The notes beneath the pieces were generated by a model. The model ran no database searches. It was not told the origin of the DNA and saw nothing but the letters and a program-made list of their open reading frames with translations. Made by a program: the position numbers and the translations under genes. A stretch of DNA of 64,000 bases from Carboxylicivirga mesophila (GTDB taxonomy: Bacteria; Bacteroidota; Bacteroidia; Bacteroidales; Marinilabiliaceae), in the NCBI RefSeq assembly GCF_018271975.1, contig NZ_JAGUCN010000010.1, positions 62,001-126,000 of the forward strand, written 5' to 3'. The stretch's first letter is position 1, and each line of letters starts with the position of its first letter. Shown one piece after another: positions 1 through 8,986 of the stretch.

Positions 1-299
1 CAAATAGTGTGGATGGTGCCGATAAGGGCAACTTCATCATTCCCGCCACTTGTCAGGTTGGGCATCTGAATGTGGGGATTACCACCGAAGGAACTTCTCC
101 TGCATTATCTGCACGTTTACGTAAATACTTTATGGCCAAATTAACAGCAGTTACGCCTGAAGCGATAGAGCAGATTGGTGCGAAACGGAAGCAATATCTT
201 GAAACCGGAGACCTGGCCCGTCAGGATGAAATGAATGCTTTGATTGATGAGTTAATCAGTCAGATAGAAAATTACAATGTAGACCTTAACTCAATATAA
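1..299 (+). CDS. Precorrin-2 dehydrogenase / CysG N-terminal-type protein, 3' end only
   Basis: The gene is cut by the window edge, and its reading frame starts at base 3. The visible part matches the siroheme synthase N-terminal family (CysG-N, MET8, SirC): a short stretch ending in GNFIIPA, then GITTEGTSPALSARLRKY, the typical substrate-binding and dimerisation segment. These enzymes use NAD+ to oxidise precorrin-2 to sirohydrochlorin in the cytoplasm, and some also insert a metal. The stop codon touches the start of cobA with no gap, so the two are translated as one unit. Here it would supply sirohydrochlorin to the CbiX chelatase downstream. The NAD-binding N-terminus lies outside the window, so a longer or fused protein cannot be excluded. 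Confidence 0.85.
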   Translation, partial: NSVDGADKGNFIIPATCQVGHLNVGITTEGTSPALSARLRKYFMAKLTAVTPEAIEQIGAKRKQYLETGDLARQDEMNALIDELISQIENYNVDLNSI

Positions 300-1079
300 A
301 TGAATCCCAACTACGGTAAAGTATGGTTGGTTGGCGCCGGTCCCGGCGATGCCGATTTAATCAGCTTAAAAGCTGTGAAGTTGCTCAAACAGGCCGATAT
401 CGTTTTATACGACTACCTGGTTAATAAAGAACTACTTGACTATTGCCCTGATGCTTGCGAAATGGTTTACGTGGGGAAGAAGAAGGATAAGCACACTTTT
501 CCACAGGAAGAACTAAATGAGTTGATAGCCCATTATGCTTCAAAAGGTCAGAATATTGTGCGTTTAAAGGGTGGTGATCCTTTTGTGTTCGGACGAGGAG
601 TAGAGGAAATAATGACCCTTATCGAATATGGAATTGATTACGAGGTGGTCCCCGGCATTACTTCGGGTGTAGCCGTACCTGCTTACATGGGGATTCCTGT
701 AACAGCCCGTCATGTGGCTTCGTCGGTAACATTCGTAACCGGGCACCCAGCAAAAGGAAACAATTCTGTTGATTGGCAAGCCTTGGCAAAAGCATCAGAT
801 ACATTGGTTGTGTATATGGGCGTGAGTAATGCGCAACGCATCGCCAATGAATTGATTACTGGTGGTAAGAAAGAGGAGACTCCGGTGGCCCTGATTCGCT
901 GGGGAACTTACCCGCAACAAGAAATGCTGACAGCTACGCTTAAAACCATTGGCGATGTTATGGAGGATAAAGGGTTCTTACCTCCAGCTTTAATGGTCAT
1001 TGGCGAAGTAGTCAACTTTTCCGAACAACTCAAACCGGTTATTCAATCTGTTAAACCTCAAGAATTAATACATGTCTAA
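300..1079 (+). CDS. cobA: Uroporphyrinogen-III C-methyltransferase (SUMT)
   Basis: The 259-residue protein has the family's usual length and motifs: VGAGPGDADLISLKA near the N-terminus, RLKGGDPFVFGRG as the SAM-binding loop, and VVPGITSGVAVPAYMGIP in the active site. It methylates uroporphyrinogen III at C2 and C7 using two SAM to give precorrin-2, the branch point to siroheme and cobalamin. It begins one base after the preceding stop, and its last 8 bases overlap the start of cbiX. There is no fused CysG or HemD domain, so this is the stand-alone type. The function is certain at family level; whether it also feeds siroheme synthesis is inference. Confidence 0.95.
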   Translation: MNPNYGKVWLVGAGPGDADLISLKAVKLLKQADIVLYDYLVNKELLDYCPDACEMVYVGKKKDKHTFPQEELNELIAHYASKGQNIVRLKGGDPFVFGRGVEEIMTLIEYGIDYEVVPGITSGVAVPAYMGIPVTARHVASSVTFVTGHPAKGNNSVDWQALAKASDTLVVYMGVSNAQRIANELITGGKKEETPVALIRWGTYPQQEMLTATLKTIGDVMEDKGFLPPALMVIGEVVNFSEQLKPVIQSVKPQELIHV

Positions 1080-1950
1080 AAAAGGAGTTTTAATCTGTGG
1101 TCATGGTACCCGTGTGAAAAGAGGCGAAGAGGCCTTTTTAAAATACACAAAACAAATAGAGGCTTTATTAACCGATTATGAAGTGGAAGCTGGATTTCTC
1201 GAATTATCGGAACCTGGTTTTGAGGAGGGAGTGAAACGTTTGGCTCAGCGCGGCGTAACAGAGATTGTTGCTGTTCCTGTGTTTTTGTTTACCGGGGTCC
1301 ATATCCAAAAGGATATTCCTTGCATGCTCTATCAGTTGCAGGCTAAGTACAACGTATCTATTAGTATGGCGCACTATATTGGGGATTGCGATGAGATGCT
1401 GCATCTGTCAAACGATCTGATTAGTAAAGCGCTGAATGGCGCAGAAGTGGAGGCGAATGATACATTACTGTTTGGTTTGGGCGTTGGTGCTTCGAAAGTT
1501 GCAGCTAATGGCGATTTAGCACGATTAACACGCATGGTCCAGGAGACGAATAAGTACGCTTTTAGCATAAATGGTTACTGTAGCCGGATGACTTATCCAT
1601 CAGTGGCTGAGGCATTATCTATTTGCGAAAAGTTACCATATAAAAATATAATAGTCGTTCCTTATGTGTTCTTCCCTGGTGTTTACATGGATAAAGCACA
1701 TGATTTACTGGACGAATTTTCAAAACAGCATCCGGATCGCAAAGTGTTTATGGCACCATTGTTAAGCGAATCGGAGGATCTGGCGCAAATATTAATTAAG
1801 CGTTTGGAGAGTGCTGAGCGGGGGGAAGTGGATATGATTTCGTCCGTAGATAAGGAAACGTTGGAGAATTACGTGCCGCATCATCACCATGGGCATGATC
1901 ACGGTCATCACCATCATCACGGACACGATTGTTGTGGCCATCATCACTAA
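1072..1950 (+). CDS. cbiX: Sirohydrochlorin cobaltochelatase with His-rich C-terminal tail
   Basis: A 292-residue CbiX-family chelatase with two chelatase halves (about 1-120 and 130-250). The N-terminal half carries CGHGTR and FTGVHIQKDIP, whose histidines are the usual metal-binding catalytic residues. It inserts Co2+ into sirohydrochlorin, committing it to the anaerobic cobalamin route. The last ~24 residues are almost entirely His, with Gly, Asp and a Cys-Cys pair. That is a metal-binding tail like those reported on some other CbiX proteins, probably a cobalt store or delivery arm. The ATG overlaps cobA by 8 bases, and cbiL follows after 9 bases. A nickel or iron role is possible, but the cobalt transporter in the same operon argues for cobalt. 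Confidence 0.93.
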   Translation: MSKKGVLICGHGTRVKRGEEAFLKYTKQIEALLTDYEVEAGFLELSEPGFEEGVKRLAQRGVTEIVAVPVFLFTGVHIQKDIPCMLYQLQAKYNVSISMAHYIGDCDEMLHLSNDLISKALNGAEVEANDTLLFGLGVGASKVAANGDLARLTRMVQETNKYAFSINGYCSRMTYPSVAEALSICEKLPYKNIIVVPYVFFPGVYMDKAHDLLDEFSKQHPDRKVFMAPLLSESEDLAQILIKRLESAERGEVDMISSVDKETLENYVPHHHHGHDHGHHHHHGHDCCGHHH

Positions 1951-1959
1951 CAGATAGAC

Positions 1960-2685
1960 ATGAAACAAACAATATACGGTGTGGCACTTGGTCCCGGTGA
2001 TCCGGATTTGATCACCATTAAGGCACTCAAAACACTACAGCAGGCGGATGTCATTTATTATCCTGAAACAACCAATGAAAAAGGGATGAAGAGTTCCATG
2101 GCAATGCGTGTACTTGGCTCGTTGGAGATTGATGAGACAAAGTTTCGTCCGGTTTCAGTGGCGATGAAATACGATCGTTCAGAGGTGAATGAAACTTATC
2201 GTCAGTTGGCCGCTAAATGCATTCAGCATGCCAAGGCAGGAGAGATGGTGGCCGTTGTCAGTGAAGGAGATATCGCTTTTTACAGCACATTTGCCTACTT
2301 GATTGATGATTTTAAAAAGGCTGGTGTGAAATACGAAATGATTCCGGGTGTGCCGGCATTTATATTAGGAGGATCATTAGGGCTAGAGCCAATTTGTAAG
2401 CAAACAGATAAAGTGCTGGTTGTTCCTGAAGTGAAGAGTGAAAACCAGCTTGGTGAGTATGTCAGCGCTAATGAAACGGTGGTGATTATGAAGGTGTCGA
2501 AGCTAAAGGACTGGATTGCTGGATTTTTGCAGAAGCATCAGCTCGACTTCTTCTATGGCGAATACATGGGTGCAGACAAGCAGTTTACAACCAGAGATGT
2601 ATCCGTTTTAACCGAGCGAAGGATACCCTATTTTTCAATCATCATTATCCGTAACGAGGAGCAAATTAAGCTAACTAATAGCTGA
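1960..2685 (+). CDS. cbiL: Precorrin-2 / cobalt-factor II C20-methyltransferase
   Basis: The 241-residue protein belongs to the tetrapyrrole methylase superfamily. It opens with YGVALGPGDPDLITIKA, followed by the CbiL/CobI-type ADVIYYPET segment, the SEGDIAFYSTF loop and MIPGVPAF. CbiL transfers a methyl group from SAM to C20 of cobalt-factor II, the carbon later lost in ring contraction. Its length fits the family. The next gene follows after 21 bases. CobI and CbiL are homologous; CbiL is chosen because the operon carries cbiX, cbiG and cbiD, which mark the early-cobalt pathway. Confidence 0.93.
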   Translation: MKQTIYGVALGPGDPDLITIKALKTLQQADVIYYPETTNEKGMKSSMAMRVLGSLEIDETKFRPVSVAMKYDRSEVNETYRQLAAKCIQHAKAGEMVAVVSEGDIAFYSTFAYLIDDFKKAGVKYEMIPGVPAFILGGSLGLEPICKQTDKVLVVPEVKSENQLGEYVSANETVVIMKVSKLKDWIAGFLQKHQLDFFYGEYMGADKQFTTRDVSVLTERRIPYFSIIIIRNEEQIKLTNS

Positions 2686-2706
2686 GCAAAAAGTACGTAA
2701 ATACAT

Positions 2707-4098
2707 ATGAGCAATATAAAAGTAATAGGTTTAGGGCCAGGAAATCCAGAGTTGTTTTTAAAGCCGGCCATTGATGCTATTAAAGAGGCAGATGTGGTGA
2801 TAGGCTACAAATATTATTTCCAGTTTATTCAATGTTACCTGGCCGAAGGAACGGAGTGTATTGATACTGGCATGCGTCAGGAGGTGGAGCGTGCAAAAAT
2901 CGCCTTTGAAAAAGCTGAAGCGGGTCAGAGAGTCGCTGTTATCAGTTCAGGTGATGCCGGTATTTATGGCATGGCTTCGCTTATTTTGGAGATGGCGGAT
3001 AAACGTCAGTCATCGATTCCGGTTGAGGTGGTGCCTGGTATTTCTGCTTTTCAGGCTGCCGCTGCCAAACTGGGGGCGCCCTTGAGTCACGATTTTGTGA
3101 TTTTATCGCTTTCTGACTTATTAACGCCGTGGAAACTGATTGAAAAACGGATGAAGGCAGCGGCAATGGGCGATTTCGTGACAGTCCTTTACAATCCGCG
3201 CAGCAAGAAACGCTACTGGCAGCTGTATCGCTTACAAGAGCTCTTTCTCGAGGAGCGTTCACTATCAACGCCTGTTGCTGTATTGCGACAGGTTGAACGT
3301 GAAGAGGAGCATATTACATTAACTACTTTGGGTGAGTTTGATCCAGAGATTGTGGATATGTTTTCCATCGTTGTGATTGGTAACTCGCAAAGCTATGTGT
3401 CCAATAACAAGTTTATCACGCCGCGCGGTTATTATTCCAAATACGAGCAGGAAGGCGCTCCGGGTCCGTTAATTATGCAGGAGAGCTTTCGAACCATTGC
3501 CGGGCAATTGGCCGATTTGGATATTTCTCACGAGGAGAAATGGGTGATGATGCACTGCATTCACACAACGGCTGATTTTGAAATGAAACAGCTCTTACGC
3601 GTTAAAAACGAAGCCGTGGCACGTATGAATGAGTATCTGCTAAACGGCGGAACCATTATTACCGATGTTACCATGGTGCAGAGCGGCATTCGCAAAAAAG
3701 CGTGTGAGCGTTATGGCATTAATGTTAAATGCTATTTGCACGATGAGCGTACAGTAGCTTTGGCGCAGGAAAAAAACATTACGCGCACACAGGCAGGTAT
3801 TCGCCTGGCGATTGAGGAACATCCCGATGCTTTATATGTCTTTGGTAATGCGCCAACTGCATTGATTGAATTGACTGAGCTAATGCGTAGAAAGGACTTT
3901 CAGCCGGCTGGTGTCATTGGTGCGCCTGTGGGTTTTGTTAATGTGGAGGAGTCGAAGCATCGTCTGATGACTTTCAAGAATCTGCCGTACATTAGTATTG
4001 AAGGGCGCAAAGGTGGCTCTAATCTGGCAGCGACAATCGTAAATGCGGTACTGAGTCGCGACGAGGCCGTAACGCTTAAACCTGGTCGTGATGTGTAG
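2707..4098 (+). CDS. CbiH-CbiC fusion: C17-methyltransferase / precorrin-8X methylmutase
   Basis: This 463-residue protein joins two enzymes. Residues 1 to about 238 are a tetrapyrrole methylase of the CbiH/CobJ type (IKVIGLGPGNPELF, SSGDAGIYGMA, VVPGISAFQAAAAKLGAP, TVLYNPRSKKR), which methylates C17 and contracts the ring. From about residue 240 follows a CbiC/CobH precorrin-8X methylmutase with the conserved MHCIHTTADFE motif; His286 is the candidate acid for the C11-to-C12 methyl shift that yields cobyrinate. The two steps are not consecutive in the pathway, so direct substrate handover is not implied. CobJ-CobH type fusions are known in Bacteroidota. The 3' end overlaps the next gene by 8 bases. 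Confidence 0.93.
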   Translation: MSNIKVIGLGPGNPELFLKPAIDAIKEADVVIGYKYYFQFIQCYLAEGTECIDTGMRQEVERAKIAFEKAEAGQRVAVISSGDAGIYGMASLILEMADKRQSSIPVEVVPGISAFQAAAAKLGAPLSHDFVILSLSDLLTPWKLIEKRMKAAAMGDFVTVLYNPRSKKRYWQLYRLQELFLEERSLSTPVAVLRQVEREEEHITLTTLGEFDPEIVDMFSIVVIGNSQSYVSNNKFITPRGYYSKYEQEGAPGPLIMQESFRTIAGQLADLDISHEEKWVMMHCIHTTADFEMKQLLRVKNEAVARMNEYLLNGGTIITDVTMVQSGIRKKACERYGINVKCYLHDERTVALAQEKNITRTQAGIRLAIEEHPDALYVFGNAPTALIELTELMRRKDFQPAGVIGAPVGFVNVEESKHRLMTFKNLPYISIEGRKGGSNLAATIVNAVLSRDEAVTLKPGRDV

Positions 4099-5284
4099 TT
4101 TTCGCGTAGTTGGCATCAGCGACGAAACAAGTCCTGTTTTTAGTGATGAGGTGAATGGCATCATTGCATCTGCTCATTACTTCTCGGGTGGTGCGCGTCA
4201 TTATGAGCTTGTGAAACACTTACTGCCTGTTCATCACCTTTGGATTGAAGTGGAGGTGCCTTTGCAGCTTACTTTTGAGCAATATCGTGCACTGAATGAA
4301 GAGATAGTGGTATTTGCTTCGGGCGATCCGCTCTTTTTCGGAATTGCCAACACACTGAAACGCGAATTCCCGGATGCACCACTGAAGGTGTATCCTACAT
4401 TTAACAGCCTGCAAATGCTGGCTCATCATTGTCATCTGCCCTATGGCATGATGAAGGTGGCAACATTAACCGGTCGACCATGGAGTAATCTCGAAAAAGA
4501 ACTGATTACTGGTTCGGAGCTGATTGGTGTGCTCACGGATAAAAACAAAACACCTGCTGCCATTGGTCAGCGAATGAAAGAGGCTGGTTTGCTCAATTAC
4601 AAGGTGTATCTTGGTGAGCGTATGGGGGGTGAACTCCAAGTCGTTCGTGAGTTGTCGGTTGATGAACTGGCATCTGTTGAAAGCATCATGCCCAATTGTT
4701 TAATTCTGGAAAAAACAACTCATTTTGAGCGTACTTTTGGCATTCCAGAAGAGGGTTTTCACCATCTTGAGGGAAGACCTAAGATGATAACCAAACGCAG
4801 CATTCGTCTGATGACTTTATCCATGCTTAAATTGGATACGGCCAAAGTATTATGGGATATTGGCTTTTGTACAGGTTCGGTTTCTATCGAAGCCAAACAG
4901 ATGGCACCGCAGATGGAGGTTTTTTCCATCGAGAAGCGTGAGGAATCGAGAGCGTTAATGCAGAAGAATCAACAGAAATTCCGTATTCCGGGCATCAATT
5001 ATTGTATTGATGATTTTTACACATTCGATCTCTCTCAATGGAAAGCTCCCGACAGGATTTTTATTGGCGGACATGGCGGACGTTTGAAAGAAATGGTTAC
5101 CCGTTTGGAAACTTACTTACAACCGGGTGGCATCATGGTTTTTAACGCAGTAAGTGATGAAACTGCTACTGCGTTTAAGGAAGCCATCGAAGCAGTAGCG
5201 ATGACCATAAGCGATAAGATGCTTATACAGCAGGATGACCATAATCCTGTTACTCTTTATCAGGCAATAAAAAATAATAGCTAG
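4091..5284 (+). CDS. cbiET: Cobalt-precorrin C5,C15-methyltransferase / C12-decarboxylase (CbiE-CbiT fusion)
   Basis: The N-terminal ~200 residues are a CbiE methylase (FASGDPLFFGIANTL, then the SLQMLAHHC region). The C-terminal ~180 residues are a CbiT Rossmann methyltransferase with the SAM motif LWDIGFCTGSVSIEA near residue 255 and IFIGGHGG. The CobL-type fusion methylates C5 and C15 and decarboxylates the C12 acetate. The ATG at 4091 is preferred over a GTG one codon upstream; it gives an 8-base overlap with the preceding gene, matching the overlap spacing elsewhere in the operon. The length of 397 residues is normal for CobL/CbiET. Confidence 0.94.
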   Translation: MCSFRVVGISDETSPVFSDEVNGIIASAHYFSGGARHYELVKHLLPVHHLWIEVEVPLQLTFEQYRALNEEIVVFASGDPLFFGIANTLKREFPDAPLKVYPTFNSLQMLAHHCHLPYGMMKVATLTGRPWSNLEKELITGSELIGVLTDKNKTPAAIGQRMKEAGLLNYKVYLGERMGGELQVVRELSVDELASVESIMPNCLILEKTTHFERTFGIPEEGFHHLEGRPKMITKRSIRLMTLSMLKLDTAKVLWDIGFCTGSVSIEAKQMAPQMEVFSIEKREESRALMQKNQQKFRIPGINYCIDDFYTFDLSQWKAPDRIFIGGHGGRLKEMVTRLETYLQPGGIMVFNAVSDETATAFKEAIEAVAMTISDKMLIQQDDHNPVTLYQAIKNNS

Positions 5285-5299
5285 CACAAGTTTTTTAAT

Positions 5300-7126
5300 A
5301 TGAACAAAACAGCAATCATTGTAAATAATCGCCATGCCTTGCCTTTGGCCAATACGCTTCAACAAGAGCTCGATGCAGTCATTTATTCAACAAGTGGCTA
5401 TGATGGCACACAGGCGATTGAGTCATTATCTGGTTTCATAGTAGCGCATTTTAATGAGTTGGATAGCCTGATTTTCATAGGCGCATTGGGAATTACGGTT
5501 CGCTCTGTTGCGCCAGTTTTGGGCAGCAAACAAACTGATCCTGCTGTGCTTAATATTGATATCCATGGTCGTTTTGTGCAGCCTGTTGTGTCGGGTCATA
5601 AAGGCGGTGCCAATGAGCTGGCTAAGCGAGTGGCACGTATCACAGGCGGTCAGGCTATTGTGACTACAGCGAGTGATTCTCTTGAATTGTGGCCATTGGA
5701 TATTATCGGAAATAACTTTGGCTGGACCAACGAGTATCTGGGCTTGAGTGAGAATGAATTCATTGCGAGCTTTGTGAATGGGGCTTCAACGGCTTTAGTG
5801 CTCGAAACAAAAGATGCAGGAACACTGCACCTCGAAAATACTTTACCAGATCATGTAACACTCTTTCACCACTTTAGTGAGGTGGACGAGTCGCAGTTTG
5901 AACTAATTATTGCCGTGTCGCCCTATATCAGTGAAATTGACATACCTTGCTTATTCTTCAGGCCTAAGTGTCTGGTGCTTGGTGCGGGTTCTCAGAAGGG
6001 TTTATGTTCCGAATATTTCAATAAGGCTATTTGTACTATTCTTGAGGAGGAAGGTTTAAGCTGTGCCTCTGTAAAGGCTTTGCATACCATTGATATTAAG
6101 AAGGACGAGCAGGCGTTTATTGATGTAGCACAGCAGAGAAATATTAGTCTGGTAACCCATACTGCAAGTGATTTAAACCGTGTGGCTGATAAACTGAAGA
6201 TATCAGAAGCGGCACTTAACGCAACCGGTGCAAGTAATGTGTCAGAAGCTGCGGCTTTATTGGGTTCAGGTAATCTTAATCTGTTGCTCGAAAAAACTAA
6301 AGGTTGCGATGAGGCAGGGAAGCATTTTACTTTAGCAATTGCTATGGATTTAGCGCAGGAACGACGCGGTCAAGTTGTGATTGTTGGTGCTGGTCCTGGT
6401 GACCCTGAATTAGTTTCGGTGAAGGGAAAACGCTTGTTACAGGCTGCTGATCTGATTCTTTATGCGGGCAGTTTGGTGCCTGAACAATTGACACATTATG
6501 CCAAGGAAGGTTGTGTGGTGCGCAATTCTGCACAAATGGATTTGGAAGAGCAGTTTGACACCATGAAAGAGACCTATGATAAAGGAGGTTTGGTGGTGCG
6601 TTTGCATACAGGTGATCCATGTATTTATGGTGCGATTCAGGAGCAGATGAATTTCTTCGATCAACACAATATGCCATACGAAATTGTACCGGGTATTTCA
6701 TCGTTTCAGGCTGCCGCCGCGCGACTACAATCGCAGTTTACCATTCCGGAGCGCATTCAAACAATTATACTCACTCGTGGAGAAGGTCGTACGCCAATGC
6801 CGCCGCGCGAAAAGCTTTCGGAGCTGGCCAAGTTTCAGAGTACGATTTGTCTGTTCTTGAGTGTTAGTCTGATTGACGAAATGCAGCGTCAGTTGTTGGA
6901 AGGTTATCCACCCGAGACACCTGTTGCAGTCTGTTATAAACTAACTTGGAAAGAAGAGAAGATATGGCGAGGTCAGTTGATGGATTTGGCTAAGATTGTT
7001 AAGGAGAATAACCTAACGCTAACCGTTATGATTGTAGTTGGCGAAGCCATCGATAATCGCGATAACCGTTCCAGGTTGTACGATCGTAAATTCACACACT
7101 TATTTCGTCAGGGCAAAGATGCATAA
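5300..7126 (+). CDS. CbiG-CbiF fusion: cobalt-precorrin-5A hydrolase / C11-methyltransferase
   Basis: The 608-residue protein has CbiG in residues 1 to about 350 (GALGITVRSVAPVL, VVSGHKGGANELA, TTASDSLELWPLDI, and a C-terminal CbiG subdomain with LVLGAGSQKG and LNATGASNVSEAAAL). CbiF/CobM starts at about 357 (VIVGAGPGDPELVSVKGKR, RLHTGDPCIYGAI, IVPGISSFQAAAARLQ). CbiF methylates C11 and CbiG opens the delta-lactone, releasing the C20 fragment; these are consecutive steps, so the fusion makes channelling plausible. CbiG is a hallmark of the anaerobic route. The last 8 bases overlap the next gene. Confidence 0.94.
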   Translation: MNKTAIIVNNRHALPLANTLQQELDAVIYSTSGYDGTQAIESLSGFIVAHFNELDSLIFIGALGITVRSVAPVLGSKQTDPAVLNIDIHGRFVQPVVSGHKGGANELAKRVARITGGQAIVTTASDSLELWPLDIIGNNFGWTNEYLGLSENEFIASFVNGASTALVLETKDAGTLHLENTLPDHVTLFHHFSEVDESQFELIIAVSPYISEIDIPCLFFRPKCLVLGAGSQKGLCSEYFNKAICTILEEEGLSCASVKALHTIDIKKDEQAFIDVAQQRNISLVTHTASDLNRVADKLKISEAALNATGASNVSEAAALLGSGNLNLLLEKTKGCDEAGKHFTLAIAMDLAQERRGQVVIVGAGPGDPELVSVKGKRLLQAADLILYAGSLVPEQLTHYAKEGCVVRNSAQMDLEEQFDTMKETYDKGGLVVRLHTGDPCIYGAIQEQMNFFDQHNMPYEIVPGISSFQAAAARLQSQFTIPERIQTIILTRGEGRTPMPPREKLSELAKFQSTICLFLSVSLIDEMQRQLLEGYPPETPVAVCYKLTWKEEKIWRGQLMDLAKIVKENNLTLTVMIVVGEAIDNRDNRSRLYDRKFTHLFRQGKDA

Positions 7127-8957
7127 TACTCCTTTCATATTATTGTTTGGTGGTACTACCGAAGGTAAGGCGACGGCTAACTGGTTGAATGATATGGGAT
7201 TCACCTATTTCTACTCGACCAAAACACCAACTGCTTTCGAGGTGCATGAGGACTGCTTTAAGCTGGAGCAGGCCTTACCTGCCGATGAGATGATTCATTT
7301 TTGTAAGGAGCAGAATATTAAACTTATCATTGATGCAGCGCATCCGTATGCCAGGGACTTGCATTGGAATATACATGCTTGCTGTGCGAAGCTGGAATTG
7401 GCACACATCCGTATTGAGCGTTCTTTTGCTGACAAAAAGCAAGCTGATAATGTGCATTATCATGAGTCATTGGATGCAATGATTCAGGCTTGTAAAGCGA
7501 CGGGCTACAATAGGATTTTATCCCTGATGGGTGTTAAAAGCGTTGCCAAGCTGCACGATAGTCTGGATGATGCCGAGGTTTGGTATCGCATATTGGATCG
7601 TCCTTTGTCGTGGGATGAGGCTTTGGCTTGTGGAGTGAGTCAGGATAAAATCATGGGTTCATTGGCGTTTGATAACTTCAAAGATGCTGAAGAACTTATT
7701 GAGCAAAAAAAGATACAAGTGTTGCTGACAAAAGACAGTGGGCATAATGGCTTGTTTGAACAGAAAGTGGCTTTAGCGCAAAAGTATCAGTTACCGCTGC
7801 TTGTGCTCGAACAACCTACATTGCCTGAATTCACCAAAGTTTTTAAATGCCGGGCCGAGTTACGTCAGTACATGGAAGCGAACTATAGCTTGCCAAAGCC
7901 AGACTTAGCACATGGATATACCAGCGGCACATGTGCGACCATTTGTGCCAAAGCTGCGGCAACATTATTGCTCACAGGTGAGTGTAACAATAAAATTGCT
8001 ATTCGTTTGCCCGATGGTGAGCAGGTAAGTATGCCACTACATACGATGGACAAGGAAGAGTATTCGGCTTTTGCAACAGTGATAAAAAACAGCGGCGATG
8101 ATCCGGATTTGATGGATGGTTTGGTCATCGGCTGTCGTGTTTACCTGAATCAAAAGGGTGATATCCGTTTTGTTAGGGGAGAAGGTGTTGGCATTGTTAA
8201 GTTACCAGGTTTGGGTTTGCCGCTTAATGAGCCGGCTGTCAACAAAGTGCCACGTGCGATGATAAAGGCTGAGATGGAACGCTTGCTCGATGAACATGGT
8301 TTACCAAATGCTGGATTTGACGTTGAGGTGTTTATTCCGCAGGGCCAACAATTGGCTCTTAAAACCTTTAATCCGCGATTAGGCATCGAAGGCGGTTTAT
8401 CCATTATTGGCAGTACGGGGCGTATCAAGCCATTTTCATCAGAAGCTTATGTGCAGACCATTCAGCGTCAACTTGATGTGGTTGAGCAAAACAATGCAGA
8501 ACAGGTCGTATTTAACTCTGGTGGCCGAAGCGAGCGTTACCTGAAAGAGCATTTTAAGCATCTACCTCCTTATTGTTTTGTGCAATATGGCAATTACATC
8601 GGAGATGCTTTGAACGCAGCATCACAGCGGAATATTAAAGTGGCGCATTTGGGTATCATGATTGGCAAAGCCGTTAAACTGGCAGCCGGTCATCTTGATA
8701 CGCATAGTCGTAATGTGGTGATGGATAAAGAGTTTATCGCTCAATTGGTTAGTGTGGCCGGATATTCTGAAAATTATCAGAAACAAATAAAAACTATTCG
8801 ACTGGCGCGGGAGCTGGAAAGTATCTTTCCTTTCTGCCCGGATGAGCCATTTTTCAAATTACTGAAGCAACGTTGCGAAGAGGTTGCATCTGTCGCGGTT
8901 AACGGATATCAACTTCAGCTCATCCTCATTAATAATGACGGTGTGTTGATGAATTAA
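7119..8957 (+). CDS. CbiJ-CbiD fusion: cobalt-precorrin-6A reductase / C1-methyltransferase
   Basis: With the ATG at 7119 the protein has 612 residues. A longer frame opens at 7038, but the CbiJ/CobK fold clearly starts at FILLFGGTTEGKATANWL just after 7119, and this start repeats the operon's 8-base overlap. Residues 1 to ~255 are the NAD(P)H-dependent precorrin-6A reductase (LSLMGVKSVAKL, LLTKDSGHNG). From ~263 follows CbiD (HGYTSGTCATICAKAAATLL, IKNSGDDPD, IGIMIGKAVKLAAGHLDTHS without the first two residues fully certain), the SAM-dependent C1-methylase of the anaerobic pathway. The two activities act in succession, so the fusion fits pathway logic. Confidence 0.93.
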   Translation: MHNTPFILLFGGTTEGKATANWLNDMGFTYFYSTKTPTAFEVHEDCFKLEQALPADEMIHFCKEQNIKLIIDAAHPYARDLHWNIHACCAKLELAHIRIERSFADKKQADNVHYHESLDAMIQACKATGYNRILSLMGVKSVAKLHDSLDDAEVWYRILDRPLSWDEALACGVSQDKIMGSLAFDNFKDAEELIEQKKIQVLLTKDSGHNGLFEQKVALAQKYQLPLLVLEQPTLPEFTKVFKCRAELRQYMEANYSLPKPDLAHGYTSGTCATICAKAAATLLLTGECNNKIAIRLPDGEQVSMPLHTMDKEEYSAFATVIKNSGDDPDLMDGLVIGCRVYLNQKGDIRFVRGEGVGIVKLPGLGLPLNEPAVNKVPRAMIKAEMERLLDEHGLPNAGFDVEVFIPQGQQLALKTFNPRLGIEGGLSIIGSTGRIKPFSSEAYVQTIQRQLDVVEQNNAEQVVFNSGGRSERYLKEHFKHLPPYCFVQYGNYIGDALNAASQRNIKVAHLGIMIGKAVKLAAGHLDTHSRNVVMDKEFIAQLVSVAGYSENYQKQIKTIRLARELESIFPFCPDEPFFKLLKQRCEEVASVAVNGYQLQLILINNDGVLMN

Positions 8958-8986
8958 AGGAAATTAATGTGTAGAAGATATAAATA

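Noticed and set aside
2861-3268. Overlapping frames inside the CbiH-CbiC gene on both strands.
   Set aside because: The conserved CbiH/CbiC frame runs through uninterrupted, so they are shadows.
7038-7118. Longer N-terminus for the CbiJ-CbiD protein.
   Set aside because: It lies within the CbiF coding region, has no family similarity, and the ATG at 7119 gives the operon's usual 8-base overlap.
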